The position numbers were made by a program, and so were the translations under genes. From assembly GCA_018058125.1 (NCBI GenBank), contig JAGPCH010000126.1, positions 1 through 5,631 of the forward strand: 5,631 nt of DNA, written 5' to 3'. The DNA comes from Ignavibacteria bacterium. Its GTDB lineage: Bacteria > Bacteroidota > Ignavibacteria > Tepidaquicellales > Tepidaquicellaceae. Position 1 is the first letter of the stretch. Every line of letters starts with the position of its first letter. Below the pieces are notes generated by a model that saw only the letters and a program-made list of their open reading frames with translations, was not told the origin of the DNA and did no database searches. This document shows positions 1 to 5,302 of the stretch, piece by piece.

Positions 1-350
1 ATATTATATTTTGACCTGCTTAAAAGATCTCTTACGATCAAAGGAGAATCCAGTGGCGGTGCTGTATTCGGCATACACATTACACCTGTAAAACCTCCGT
101 TTGCCGCAGCTTCAGAACCGGTTTTAAGATCTTCCTTATGAGTCTGACCCGGATCACGAAAATGAACATGCATGTCATACAATCCAGGCACAACTGTTTT
201 CTTTTTAAAATTTATTTCCTTAGTATCTTTTTTATAACGCGTAACGTTTCCGATTTTCTGAATTATGCCGTCCGAAATTAAAATATCAGCTGTTATATCT
301 AATCCGTCACCGGGAGAAAATATTTCGGCATTTTTTAATAAAACATCCAT
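1..350 (-). CDS. pyrC: Dihydroorotase, N-terminal part (cut by window edge)
   Basis: This is the first 116 codons of dihydroorotase, the zinc amidohydrolase that cyclises carbamoyl-aspartate to dihydroorotate in de novo pyrimidine synthesis (cytosolic). The frame opens with ATG at 350-348 and stays open to the left edge. Visible family marks are the small N-terminal beta-sandwich segment (about residues 1-52), the metal-binding HVHFRDPG motif (His61, His63, Arg65), KEDLKTG at 73-78, GGFTGV at 85-90 and MPNTAPPLD at 93-101, whose Asn95 is a substrate-contact position in the family. The remaining zinc ligands and the catalytic Asp lie beyond the window. It begins 15 bases after the pyrB stop, so the two are probably one transcript. 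No Shine-Dalgarno sequence precedes the start. Class I type (often annotated pyrC) is inferred from the HVHFRDPG and MPNT context; allantoinase or hydantoinase is less likely given the pyrB neighbour. Confidence 0.93.
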   Translation of the reverse strand, partial: MDVLLKNAEIFSPGDGLDITADILISDGIIQKIGNVTRYKKDTKEINFKKKTVVPGLYDMHVHFRDPGQTHKEDLKTGSEAAANGGFTGVMCMPNTAPPLDSPLIVRDLLSRSKYN

Positions 351-365
351 CTGATATTATTATAA

Positions 366-1316
366 TTATCTTTGATTGTCATTCATTAATTTTAAGACAG
401 CGCATTTCACAGCCAAACCGTTTGTAACCTGACGGAATATATAGGAATTATCTGAAACCGACAGGTCATGATCTATTTCTACATTTATGTTCATAGGTCC
501 GGGATGCAGAATTTTTAATTTCTTATTAATTTTAAAAATGCTTTCTTTTAATCCGTAATGTCTGGAATATTCATTCAGCGAGGGAATTAAGCTTCCCGCA
601 TTTCTTTCGAGCTGAACTCTGAGAACATTCATTACATCATTTTTCTTTACGGCTTCTTCAAGATCATTATATACATTCACTCCGAGCCCTTCTATGTTTT
701 TAGGAATAAAAGAAACAGGTCCGCAGACTGAAACATTTACATTGTACTTTTTCAGTCCATAGATATTTGAAAGAGCCACTCTGCTGTGAGAAATGTCTCC
801 GACTATGCAGACATTTAATCCATTTATATCTCCGTAAATTTCTTTTAGTGTAAAAATATCCAGAAGACCCTGTGTAGGATGTTCATTTTTTCCGTCACCC
901 GCATTTATAATTTTTGAATCTGAAAATTTTTGAAGCAGAGAAGGAATTCCAGGAGCTGAATGTCTAACAACTATATAATCAAATTTCATTGCATCAATGT
1001 TCTTTACAGTATCAAGAAGACTTTCCCCTTTGCTGATTGAAGACCCAACTGAAGAAAAATTAACAGAATTCATTCCTAACATTTTTTCAGATAATTCAAA
1101 AGAAGTTAGTGTCCGTGTAGAATCCTCAAAGAAAAGATTAATTACGGATTTGGATTTAAGTTCTTCTTTTACCGGTTTCTTTTCGGTGATTAATTTTTTA
1201 TAATATTTTGTAAGTTCAAAGATCTCATCAAAATATCTTAATTCAAGATCTCTCAATCCGGTAAGATGATATGGGAAATTCATATTTTTAATTACATTCC
1301 TATCAGGAAATTCCAT
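366..1316 (-). CDS. pyrB: Aspartate carbamoyltransferase catalytic subunit
   Basis: PyrB condenses carbamoyl phosphate with aspartate to give carbamoyl-aspartate, the committed step of UMP synthesis. Its 316 residues are the normal catalytic-chain length. The carbamoyl-phosphate domain shows FFEDSTRT (Ser66, Thr67, Arg68, Thr69), the loop SSISKGE with Lys96 that reaches the neighbouring active site in the trimer, VVRHS with Arg118, and HPTQ at 146-149. The aspartate domain shows HSR with Arg179, LRVQLER with Arg233 and Gln235, and HPGP at 271-274. The loop after HPGP reads MNINVEI where most relatives of this type have MNRGVEI or NREIEI, so the usual Arg is Ile277 (codon ATA). The longest frame overlaps the end of the permease gene by 25 bases. 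A second ATG at codon 12 (1283-1281) would begin MNFPYHLTG, fits the family N-terminus better and removes the overlap. Neither start has a well-spaced Shine-Dalgarno site. No regulatory pyrI gene is seen in the window. Confidence 0.96.
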   Translation of the reverse strand: MEFPDRNVIKNMNFPYHLTGLRDLELRYFDEIFELTKYYKKLITEKKPVKEELKSKSVINLFFEDSTRTLTSFELSEKMLGMNSVNFSSVGSSISKGESLLDTVKNIDAMKFDYIVVRHSAPGIPSLLQKFSDSKIINAGDGKNEHPTQGLLDIFTLKEIYGDINGLNVCIVGDISHSRVALSNIYGLKKYNVNVSVCGPVSFIPKNIEGLGVNVYNDLEEAVKKNDVMNVLRVQLERNAGSLIPSLNEYSRHYGLKESIFKINKKLKILHPGPMNINVEIDHDLSVSDNSYIFRQVTNGLAVKCAVLKLMNDNQR

Positions 1317-2059
1317 AATACATAATCAAGTATAAGTATAGATGCTGCTGCAATAACAAACGCTTTAATGGTAGCTAAACCGACACCTTCTGCTCCGCCG
1401 CTTGTCTGAAAACCTATAAAACATCCTATGGATGAAATTGAAACTCCAAAAAATAATGCTTTTATTGTACCGGCTAATATATCTTTTGCTTCAAAGGATT
1501 TTTTAAATGCACTGAGGAATGTTTCACTGGGCACATCAAGGAAAACCGTTGCAACTGCATAAGATCCGAAAATAGCAATTGAGCTAGCATAGATCACAAG
1601 TATAGGAAGCATACAGGTAGTAGCAACAATTCTCGGCATTGCAAGATATCTAACCGGACTTATTGCCATAGCTTCAAGAGCATCGATCTGCTCTGTCACT
1701 TTCATTGTACCTAACTCCGCTGCCATAGAAGCCCCTACCCTTCCTGCTAAGACAATAGCAGCAAGTACAGGACCTAATTCTATAATTATAGCTTTTGTAG
1801 TAGCTGATCCAAGATAGCTGTACGAAATAAGACCTTTTATCTGATAAGCTGCCTGCCAGCAGGAAACAGCGCCCGTGAAAATCCCGATGATGGTTACAAG
1901 TGGAAGCGAGTTTACACCCACATGCATCATTTGCTCCAGTATTAATTTCCTGTCCCTGAATACTCTTGGTAAGTTCTTAACTACTCCGATCATCAACTTT
2001 GAAAATTGACCAAGTTCAGTAAAAAACTGGATAACCTTTCTCCCAATAAATGAAATCAA
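1292..2059 (-). CDS. MlaE-family ABC transporter permease
   Basis: This is an inner-membrane permease of the MlaE/YrbE family, which works with an MlaF-type ATPase and an MCE (MlaD) protein to move phospholipids or other lipids between membranes. The 255 residues are the family's usual length. An amphipathic N-terminal helix (about 1-28) is followed by five or so hydrophobic segments, around 50-72, 92-112, 145-172, 196-217 and 232-253. The family signature spans about 94-131: ELGPVLAAIVLAGR, then GASMAAELGTMKVTEQIDAL, whose EQIDALEAM part is the coupling helix to the ATPase. The start is TTG (2059-2057). An in-frame TAA lies seven codons upstream, no ATG or GTG occurs between, and the N-terminal helix aligns with that of E. 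coli MlaE, so TTG is preferred over Met23. No Shine-Dalgarno sequence is present. The gene sits between a CNNM protein and pyrB. No ATPase or MCE gene is adjacent, so its partners must be encoded elsewhere. The substrate is not known. Confidence 0.9.
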   Translation of the reverse strand: MISFIGRKVIQFFTELGQFSKLMIGVVKNLPRVFRDRKLILEQMMHVGVNSLPLVTIIGIFTGAVSCWQAAYQIKGLISYSYLGSATTKAIIIELGPVLAAIVLAGRVGASMAAELGTMKVTEQIDALEAMAISPVRYLAMPRIVATTCMLPILVIYASSIAIFGSYAVATVFLDVPSETFLSAFKKSFEAKDILAGTIKALFFGVSISSIGCFIGFQTSGGAEGVGLATIKAFVIAAASILILDYVLWNFLIGM

Positions 2060-2082
2060 ACAGTTATATATAAGTTGTTAAT

Positions 2083-2113
2083 AAAAAAAATAAAAAAAAT
2101 TCTAATAATTTTT
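2083..2113 (-). terminator. Weak, AT-only terminator candidate after the CNNM gene
   Basis: On the minus strand a 7-bp A/T-only inverted repeat (AAAAATT, loop ATTAG, AATTTTT; arms 2113-2107 and 2101-2095) overlaps the stop codon of the CNNM gene. It is followed by a T run broken by one A. The stem has no G-C pair and would be weak, so this may only be an AT-rich spacer. If real, it would separate the CNNM gene from the permease gene 42 bases downstream. Confidence 0.2.
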
Positions 2114-3424
2114 CAGCTTCTGTACTTTTACCTGAAGAAGTCTGATTCCTGATTTTTGCATAATGGTCATAACTAATCCTTTATAATCTATTCTTTCATA
2201 AATATCCGGAACATGTCCTGTTACTTTTTGAAGAAATCCGCTTAAGGTCTGATATTCATCAGGCTCCACTGGAATATCCGCATTCAGTAATTTGTTAAAT
2301 TCTTCTATAGTAATATTAGGATTCAACAAATAAATACCCTTTCTGTCGGCTTTAATATTTTTTCCTTCAGAATCTGTGTCATATTCATCATCAATTTCTC
2401 CAAAAATTTCTTCAATTATATCTTCAAGAGTAACCAATCCTTCAACTCCTCCATGTTCGTTTACAACTATACCAAGATGAATATTATTCTTCTGAAATTC
2501 CTTCAAAATTTCACCAATATGTTTTGTCTCAGGTATAAAATAAACAGGTCTGATAATATCATGAAGAACAATTACTTCTTTATGCTCAGCAGCGCTTATA
2601 ATATCCTTTGAATAAATTATTCCTATAATATTGTCAATTGTGTCTTTATATACAGGTACTCTCGAATAACCTTCATCTATCATATTTTCAATTATCTTAT
2701 CCCGGTTGTCCTCGATATTGATTGAAAACATTTTGTTCCGGGGAATCATGACATCCTCGGCAGTCTTATCATTGAATCCGAAAACTTTCTGTATGATTGC
2801 CTGTTCTGTCTCATCAATTTCTCCGGATTTCGTACCTTCTGCAATCAGCATTCTGATCTCCTCTTCCGAATGAGACCTTTCAGATTCACTTACAGGTTCA
2901 ATCCCGACTAATTTCAATAACTTGTTAGCTGCTCCATTCAAAATGATAATTGGTAATTTGAATATCAGATAAAATATATTCAGTGGCCAGGCAATAAATA
3001 ATGTCGTTTGTTTAGGATGTCTGATAGCAAGTGATTTTGGCGCAAGTTCACCTATAATGATATGAAGAAAAGTAATTATTATAAAACCAACCGTAAGTGA
3101 AACAGTATGTATGGTTTTAGGATTATCTATGCTAAACCATTGAAACAGAGGCTCAAGCATTCTTGCTGTAACAGGTTCGCCAATCCATCCGAGTCCTAAT
3201 GATGAAATAGTTATTCCAAACTGAGTAGCTGCCAGAGACTGATCAAGATTAGTTATCAGACGAAGAGCGAGCTTAGCTTTACCGTCTTTACTGATCTCTT
3301 CAGGAGCTAATTGTGTTTTCCTGACTTTTACCAAAGCAAATTCCGCTGCTACAAATAGTGCATTCAGTAAGACAAAGATTATAAGTAAAAATAGGTCAAA
3401 AAATATAGACTTAAAATACTCCAT
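2102..3424 (-). CDS. CNNM/CBS/CorC_HlyC-domain membrane protein (hemolysin-family, putative divalent-cation transporter)
   Basis: This 440-residue integral membrane protein has the standard three-part build of the CNNM/CorC family, many members of which export Mg2+ or Co2+. Residues about 5-205 are the CNNM (DUF21) membrane domain, with NALFVAAEFALVKVRKTQL in the first helix and TQFGITISSLGLGWIGEP in the second part. Further hydrophobic helices lie near 107-126 and 140-163. An acidic linker (SERSHSEEEIRMLI, 181-194) leads to a CBS pair at about 222-342, containing VMIPR, EGYSRVPVY and the end motif GGVEGLVTLEDIIEEIFGEI. Residues about 358-436 form the CorC_HlyC domain. The name 'hemolysin' is historical and does not imply toxicity. 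In Bacteroidota some relatives are called GldE; nothing here decides that. The ATG at 3424-3422 fits the expected cytoplasmic lead-in to helix 1. No Shine-Dalgarno sequence is present; a possible promoter lies just upstream. Confidence 0.92.
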   Translation of the reverse strand: MEYFKSIFFDLFLLIIFVLLNALFVAAEFALVKVRKTQLAPEEISKDGKAKLALRLITNLDQSLAATQFGITISSLGLGWIGEPVTARMLEPLFQWFSIDNPKTIHTVSLTVGFIIITFLHIIIGELAPKSLAIRHPKQTTLFIAWPLNIFYLIFKLPIIILNGAANKLLKLVGIEPVSESERSHSEEEIRMLIAEGTKSGEIDETEQAIIQKVFGFNDKTAEDVMIPRNKMFSINIEDNRDKIIENMIDEGYSRVPVYKDTIDNIIGIIYSKDIISAAEHKEVIVLHDIIRPVYFIPETKHIGEILKEFQKNNIHLGIVVNEHGGVEGLVTLEDIIEEIFGEIDDEYDTDSEGKNIKADRKGIYLLNPNITIEEFNKLLNADIPVEPDEYQTLSGFLQKVTGHVPDIYERIDYKGLVMTIMQKSGIRLLQVKVQKLKNY

Positions 3425-3435
3425 AGTTATATTCG

Positions 3436-3465
3436 CAAATTAATTAATTCAATACCTATCTTCAA
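3436..3465 (-). promoter_or_regulatory. Possible Bacteroidota-type promoter for the CNNM gene
   Basis: On the minus strand TTG (3465-3463) is followed after exactly 19 bases by TTAATTTG (3443-3436). This is one mismatch from the Bacteroidota housekeeping consensus TTG-N19-TAnnTTTG. The start codon follows 11 bases after the final G, which would leave a leader of only a few bases. AT-rich sequence gives such matches easily by chance, and whether this organism uses that consensus is assumed. Confidence 0.25.
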
Positions 3466-3529
3466 TTTAAAAGATGCTGAAAAAAAATCAGAAATGTATA
3501 CCTGGAAGATTTTAATAATCAAAGAAAAT

Positions 3530-4198
3530 TTATTTTGTGAATATCATTTTCTTGATATCGGAAGTGTAATTCGTTTCTAGCTTATAAAAATAAATTCCGC
3601 TGGATAATTCATTGTATTTACTTGCATTAAATTCGATGCTGTAAGAACCGGGTGATTGATAAGTATCTAACAACTCATCTACATATTGTCCTGTAAGACT
3701 GAAAACACTTAATTTCACCTTTGTGGGAATTAAAACCTGATAAGTTATAATTGTAGTTGGATTAAAAGGATTTGGACTGTTTTGATTCAGTTTAATTTCC
3801 GGTACACCGGATATTCCCATTTTGATTTCTTCTGAAGCTACAACCTTATTAAATATATCTAACACACTTAGTTTATAAAAATATACACCATTTTCCTTCG
3901 GATTGTCTGAATAAGTATAAAAATAAGATGATAATGAATCACTAATTTCCTTTTTTCTGAAATTAGAAAAAACAATCTCAGTCAAAGAACCATAAATCTC
4001 ATTTCCTGATTTCTTACTTTCAATTTTATATTTATTCAAATTTGCAGGATCATCTATTCTCCAATTCAACTCAACTTCACCTTTATTAATTTTTGCCGTA
4101 AATGATCCTATTTTATTTTTGGAAATATCTGCACAAGTCGCTGATACTGAATTTGATAAAAATATAATAATTAATATTAAAGTGATTAAATTCTTCAT
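3530..4198 (-). CDS. Small exported protein with T9SS C-terminal sorting domain
   Basis: This 222-residue protein is exported by Sec and then probably passed through the type IX secretion system to the surface or medium. Residues 1-20 are a signal peptide: Lys3, a long hydrophobic core, then SVSA, with cleavage likely before Thr21. The sequence around Cys22 (SATC) is a poor lipobox. Residues about 30-130 look like a single fibronectin-III-like beta domain (SFTAKINKGEVELNW, YKIE, GVYFYKLSV). Residues about 136-222 are the sorting domain: QNSPNPFNPTT at 139-149, VKLSVFSLTG at 161-170, GSYSIEF at 184-190, GIYFYKLET at 201-209, and the end DIKKMIFTK. No enzymatic domain is present, so a structural or adhesive role is possible but unproven. 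The ATG at 4198-4196 has the window's one clear Shine-Dalgarno site, AAGGA with a 6-base spacer, which includes the nuoI stop codon. The two genes are therefore probably co-transcribed and translationally coupled. Confidence 0.9.
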   Translation of the reverse strand: MKNLITLILIIIFLSNSVSATCADISKNKIGSFTAKINKGEVELNWRIDDPANLNKYKIESKKSGNEIYGSLTEIVFSNFRKKEISDSLSSYFYTYSDNPKENGVYFYKLSVLDIFNKVVASEEIKMGISGVPEIKLNQNSPNPFNPTTIITYQVLIPTKVKLSVFSLTGQYVDELLDTYQSPGSYSIEFNASKYNELSSGIYFYKLETNYTSDIKKMIFTK

Positions 4199-4210
4199 GA
4201 TCTGTCCTTA
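4199..4210 (-). promoter_or_regulatory. Shine-Dalgarno site fused to the nuoI stop codon
   Basis: Minus-strand sequence TAAGGACAGATC directly precedes the ATG of the T9SS-sorted protein. TAA is the nuoI stop, and its last two bases begin AAGGA (4209-4205), six bases ahead of the start. This fixes the downstream start and suggests that ribosomes ending on nuoI restart on the next gene. Confidence 0.75.
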
Positions 4211-4699
4211 TCGGTATTCCTGTAAAAAATCCAGACGTTTTTTAAGCTTTTCTTTAGGCACAAGTAATTTATCCTTTCCATAAACCGCCTCTTCCTGACT
4301 GCTGAAAACCAGTTCATATTCCTCACTCATTACTATTGCCTCCTCCGGACATACTTCTTCACAAAATCCGCAGAATATGCATCGAACCATATTAATTTCA
4401 AACTTTTCCGGATATCTTTCTTTATCCTTTTCCGTTTCTCCGGCCTGAACTTCAATTGCTAGCGCCGGACAAACTCTTGAGCATAGTGCGCAGGCTACAC
4501 ATCTTTCTGAACCGTCATCTTCCTGAACAAGCACAGGTCTTCCTCTGTAAGATGCCGGCGGAATCCATTTTTCTTCAGGATATTGTCTTGTAAATTTTGG
4601 CTGGAACATTTGCATGAAAGTTTGCCCAAGTCCCTTTATTATCTGAGGTATATATGTTTGCTCTAATAAGTTTAAATCTTTTTTCTTGATTATTGGCAT
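4208..4699 (-). CDS. nuoI: NADH-quinone oxidoreductase subunit I (complex I, 2x[4Fe-4S])
   Basis: NuoI holds iron-sulfur clusters N6a and N6b, which carry electrons through the peripheral arm of complex I towards NuoB and quinone. The 163 residues are normal family length. An N-terminal amphipathic stretch (about 15-33, [16 protein letters not shown]) lies against the membrane arm, followed by the family segment YRGRPVLVQ (51-59). Two cluster motifs follow: [14 protein letters not shown] (Cys67, 70, 73, 77) and [13 protein letters not shown] (Cys107, 110, 113, 117). The intervening [12 protein letters not shown] is characteristic of NuoI rather than of generic ferredoxins. All eight cysteines are intact. 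The ATG at 4699-4697 has no Shine-Dalgarno sequence. The gene is usually flanked by nuoH and nuoJ, but here a small membrane protein gene lies 96 bases upstream and a T9SS cargo gene overlaps its stop region. Other complex I genes must be elsewhere. A related hydrogenase or Fpo-type subunit is possible but less likely. Confidence 0.94.
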   Translation of the reverse strand: MPIIKKKDLNLLEQTYIPQIIKGLGQTFMQMFQPKFTRQYPEEKWIPPASYRGRPVLVQEDDGSERCVACALCSRVCPALAIEVQAGETEKDKERYPEKFEINMVRCIFCGFCEEVCPEEAIVMSEEYELVFSSQEEAVYGKDKLLVPKEKLKKRLDFLQEYR

Positions 4700-4772
4700 A
4701 TATGTAAATTCATTTTAGTAAATATAACAGAAAGTTTAATAAATATTAAGGTATTATTCGATTAAATTTTTC

Positions 4773-4805
4773 GTTTAAAATATTGAGTATCAGTTTTAAA
4801 TATTG
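4773..4805. repeat. Two 13-base direct repeats offset by exactly 20 bp
   Basis: GTTTAAAATATTG (4773-4785) and GTTTTAAATATTG (4793-4805) match at 12 of 13 positions with a 20-bp offset, about two helical turns. The second copy covers the last codons and stop of the four-helix protein gene; the first lies in the nuoI upstream region. It could be a paired regulator site for nuoI, a worn 20-bp tandem duplication, or chance in AT-rich DNA. Confidence 0.35.
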
Positions 4806-5140
4806 CTTATTCCAAATAAAAACAGAAAATATAACCCTGTTAATGCAAAAGCAATATGAATGAATAAAATAATTTTTGGATATCTTTTACCTGATAAAGT
4901 TGTCGCAATCATGCCTCCGCCAAAGAAGAATGCAGTCAGCAAAAAGAAAAATGCATACACCGGAGATTCACCTTTCTGAAAAGATATATACCCGATTAAG
5001 AATGCAAGCCCTAAAAGTCCTAAAGAACCGTGAATAATCCCTGTTAATAATTTCGGAGGTTCAGAAGAAAAAATTTTTATAACTAAATAAACTCCTAAAA
5101 ATGCAACAGAAATATATAAAACAAGTATGAAATTTAACAT
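4796..5140 (-). CDS. Small four-helix integral membrane protein of unknown function
   Basis: I do not recognise this 114-residue protein. It is very hydrophobic, with four predicted membrane helices at about 3-23, 30-52, 60-80 and 88-110 joined by short loops (SSEPPK, FQKGES, SGKRYPK). It has no signal peptide beyond helix 1 and no cysteine. One histidine lies inside helix 2 (His37, in GIIHGSLG) and one near the start of helix 4 (His95, in LFIHIAFALTG). That is a pattern seen in small b-type haem membrane proteins, though two histidines alone prove nothing. A glycine run (GGG, 74-76) sits in helix 3. It is too short and has the wrong helix count for NuoK, and it does not resemble NuoA or NuoJ. 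The start is ATG at 5140-5138 with no Shine-Dalgarno sequence. It is the first minus-strand gene after the divergent region and lies 96 bases ahead of nuoI, so co-transcription is possible but not shown. The gene call itself is solid because of codon-long hydrophobic periodicity and intact reading over the whole length. Confidence 0.8.
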   Translation of the reverse strand: MLNFILVLYISVAFLGVYLVIKIFSSEPPKLLTGIIHGSLGLLGLAFLIGYISFQKGESPVYAFFFLLTAFFFGGGMIATTLSGKRYPKIILFIHIAFALTGLYFLFLFGISNI

Positions 5141-5151
5141 TCAATATTTTT

Positions 5152-5186
5152 CATTAAAATATTAATTATAAAATCAAATTTTAATG
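5152..5186. repeat. 9-bp inverted repeat in the divergent region
   Basis: CATTAAAAT (5152-5160) and ATTTTAATG (5178-5186) are perfect inverted copies separated by 17 bases. They start 11 bases upstream of the four-helix protein start codon. The 26-bp centre spacing could suit a dimeric regulator, or an RNA stem in that gene's leader. Low sequence complexity makes chance plausible. Confidence 0.3.
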
Positions 5187-5267
5187 TACAGATTAGGGTA
5201 TTTTAAATTTTTATTATCTGATAAAACTTAACTGCAATTATTGTTTAATTTAAAAAATTAATAGTAT

Positions 5268-5297
5268 TTTATTAGTCGCAATAAAAATTTATTTTTG
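5268..5297 (+). promoter_or_regulatory. Possible Bacteroidota-type promoter for hisS
   Basis: TATTTTTG (5290-5297) matches the Bacteroidota -7 element TAnnTTTG exactly. Nineteen bases upstream is TTT (5268-5270), two of three bases of the -33 TTG. The final G lies five bases before the hisS ATG, so transcription would begin at or almost at the start codon. The rest of the 162-base divergent region is AT-rich and shows only short inverted repeats. Confidence 0.35.
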
Positions 5298-5302
5298 CAC
5301 TT

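Noticed and set aside
997..1203. A 68-codon open frame on the plus strand inside pyrB
   Set aside because: It lies wholly antisense to the conserved STRT and SSISKGE region of pyrB, has no recognisable protein features and no promoter or ribosome-binding site.
2102..3424. Treating the CNNM/CorC protein as a haemolysin toxin
   Set aside because: The TlyC/HlyC naming is historical; the CNNM plus CBS-pair architecture indicates a divalent-cation membrane protein.
3480..3513. Possible terminator after the T9SS-protein gene: 6-bp stem AAAATC/GATTTT on the minus strand followed by T residues
   Set aside because: The loop is 18 bases, the stem is short with one G-C pair, and the T run mostly forms part of the stem, so it is not a convincing intrinsic terminator.
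4208..4699. Reading the two CxxCxxCxxxCP motifs as a generic 2[4Fe-4S] ferredoxin
   Set aside because: The RPVLVQ lead-in, the [12 protein letters not shown] linker and the membrane-apposed N-terminus are NuoI marks, and the length fits NuoI rather than a free ferredoxin.
4736..4749. Small palindrome TTAATA-AA-TATTAA upstream of nuoI
   Set aside because: It is A/T only, six bases per arm and too tight to form a hairpin; expected often in this composition.
5245..5261. 7-bp inverted repeat TTAATTT-AAA-AAATTAA between the divergent genes
   Set aside because: Pure A/T arms with a three-base loop are common by chance here and no other signal supports a function.
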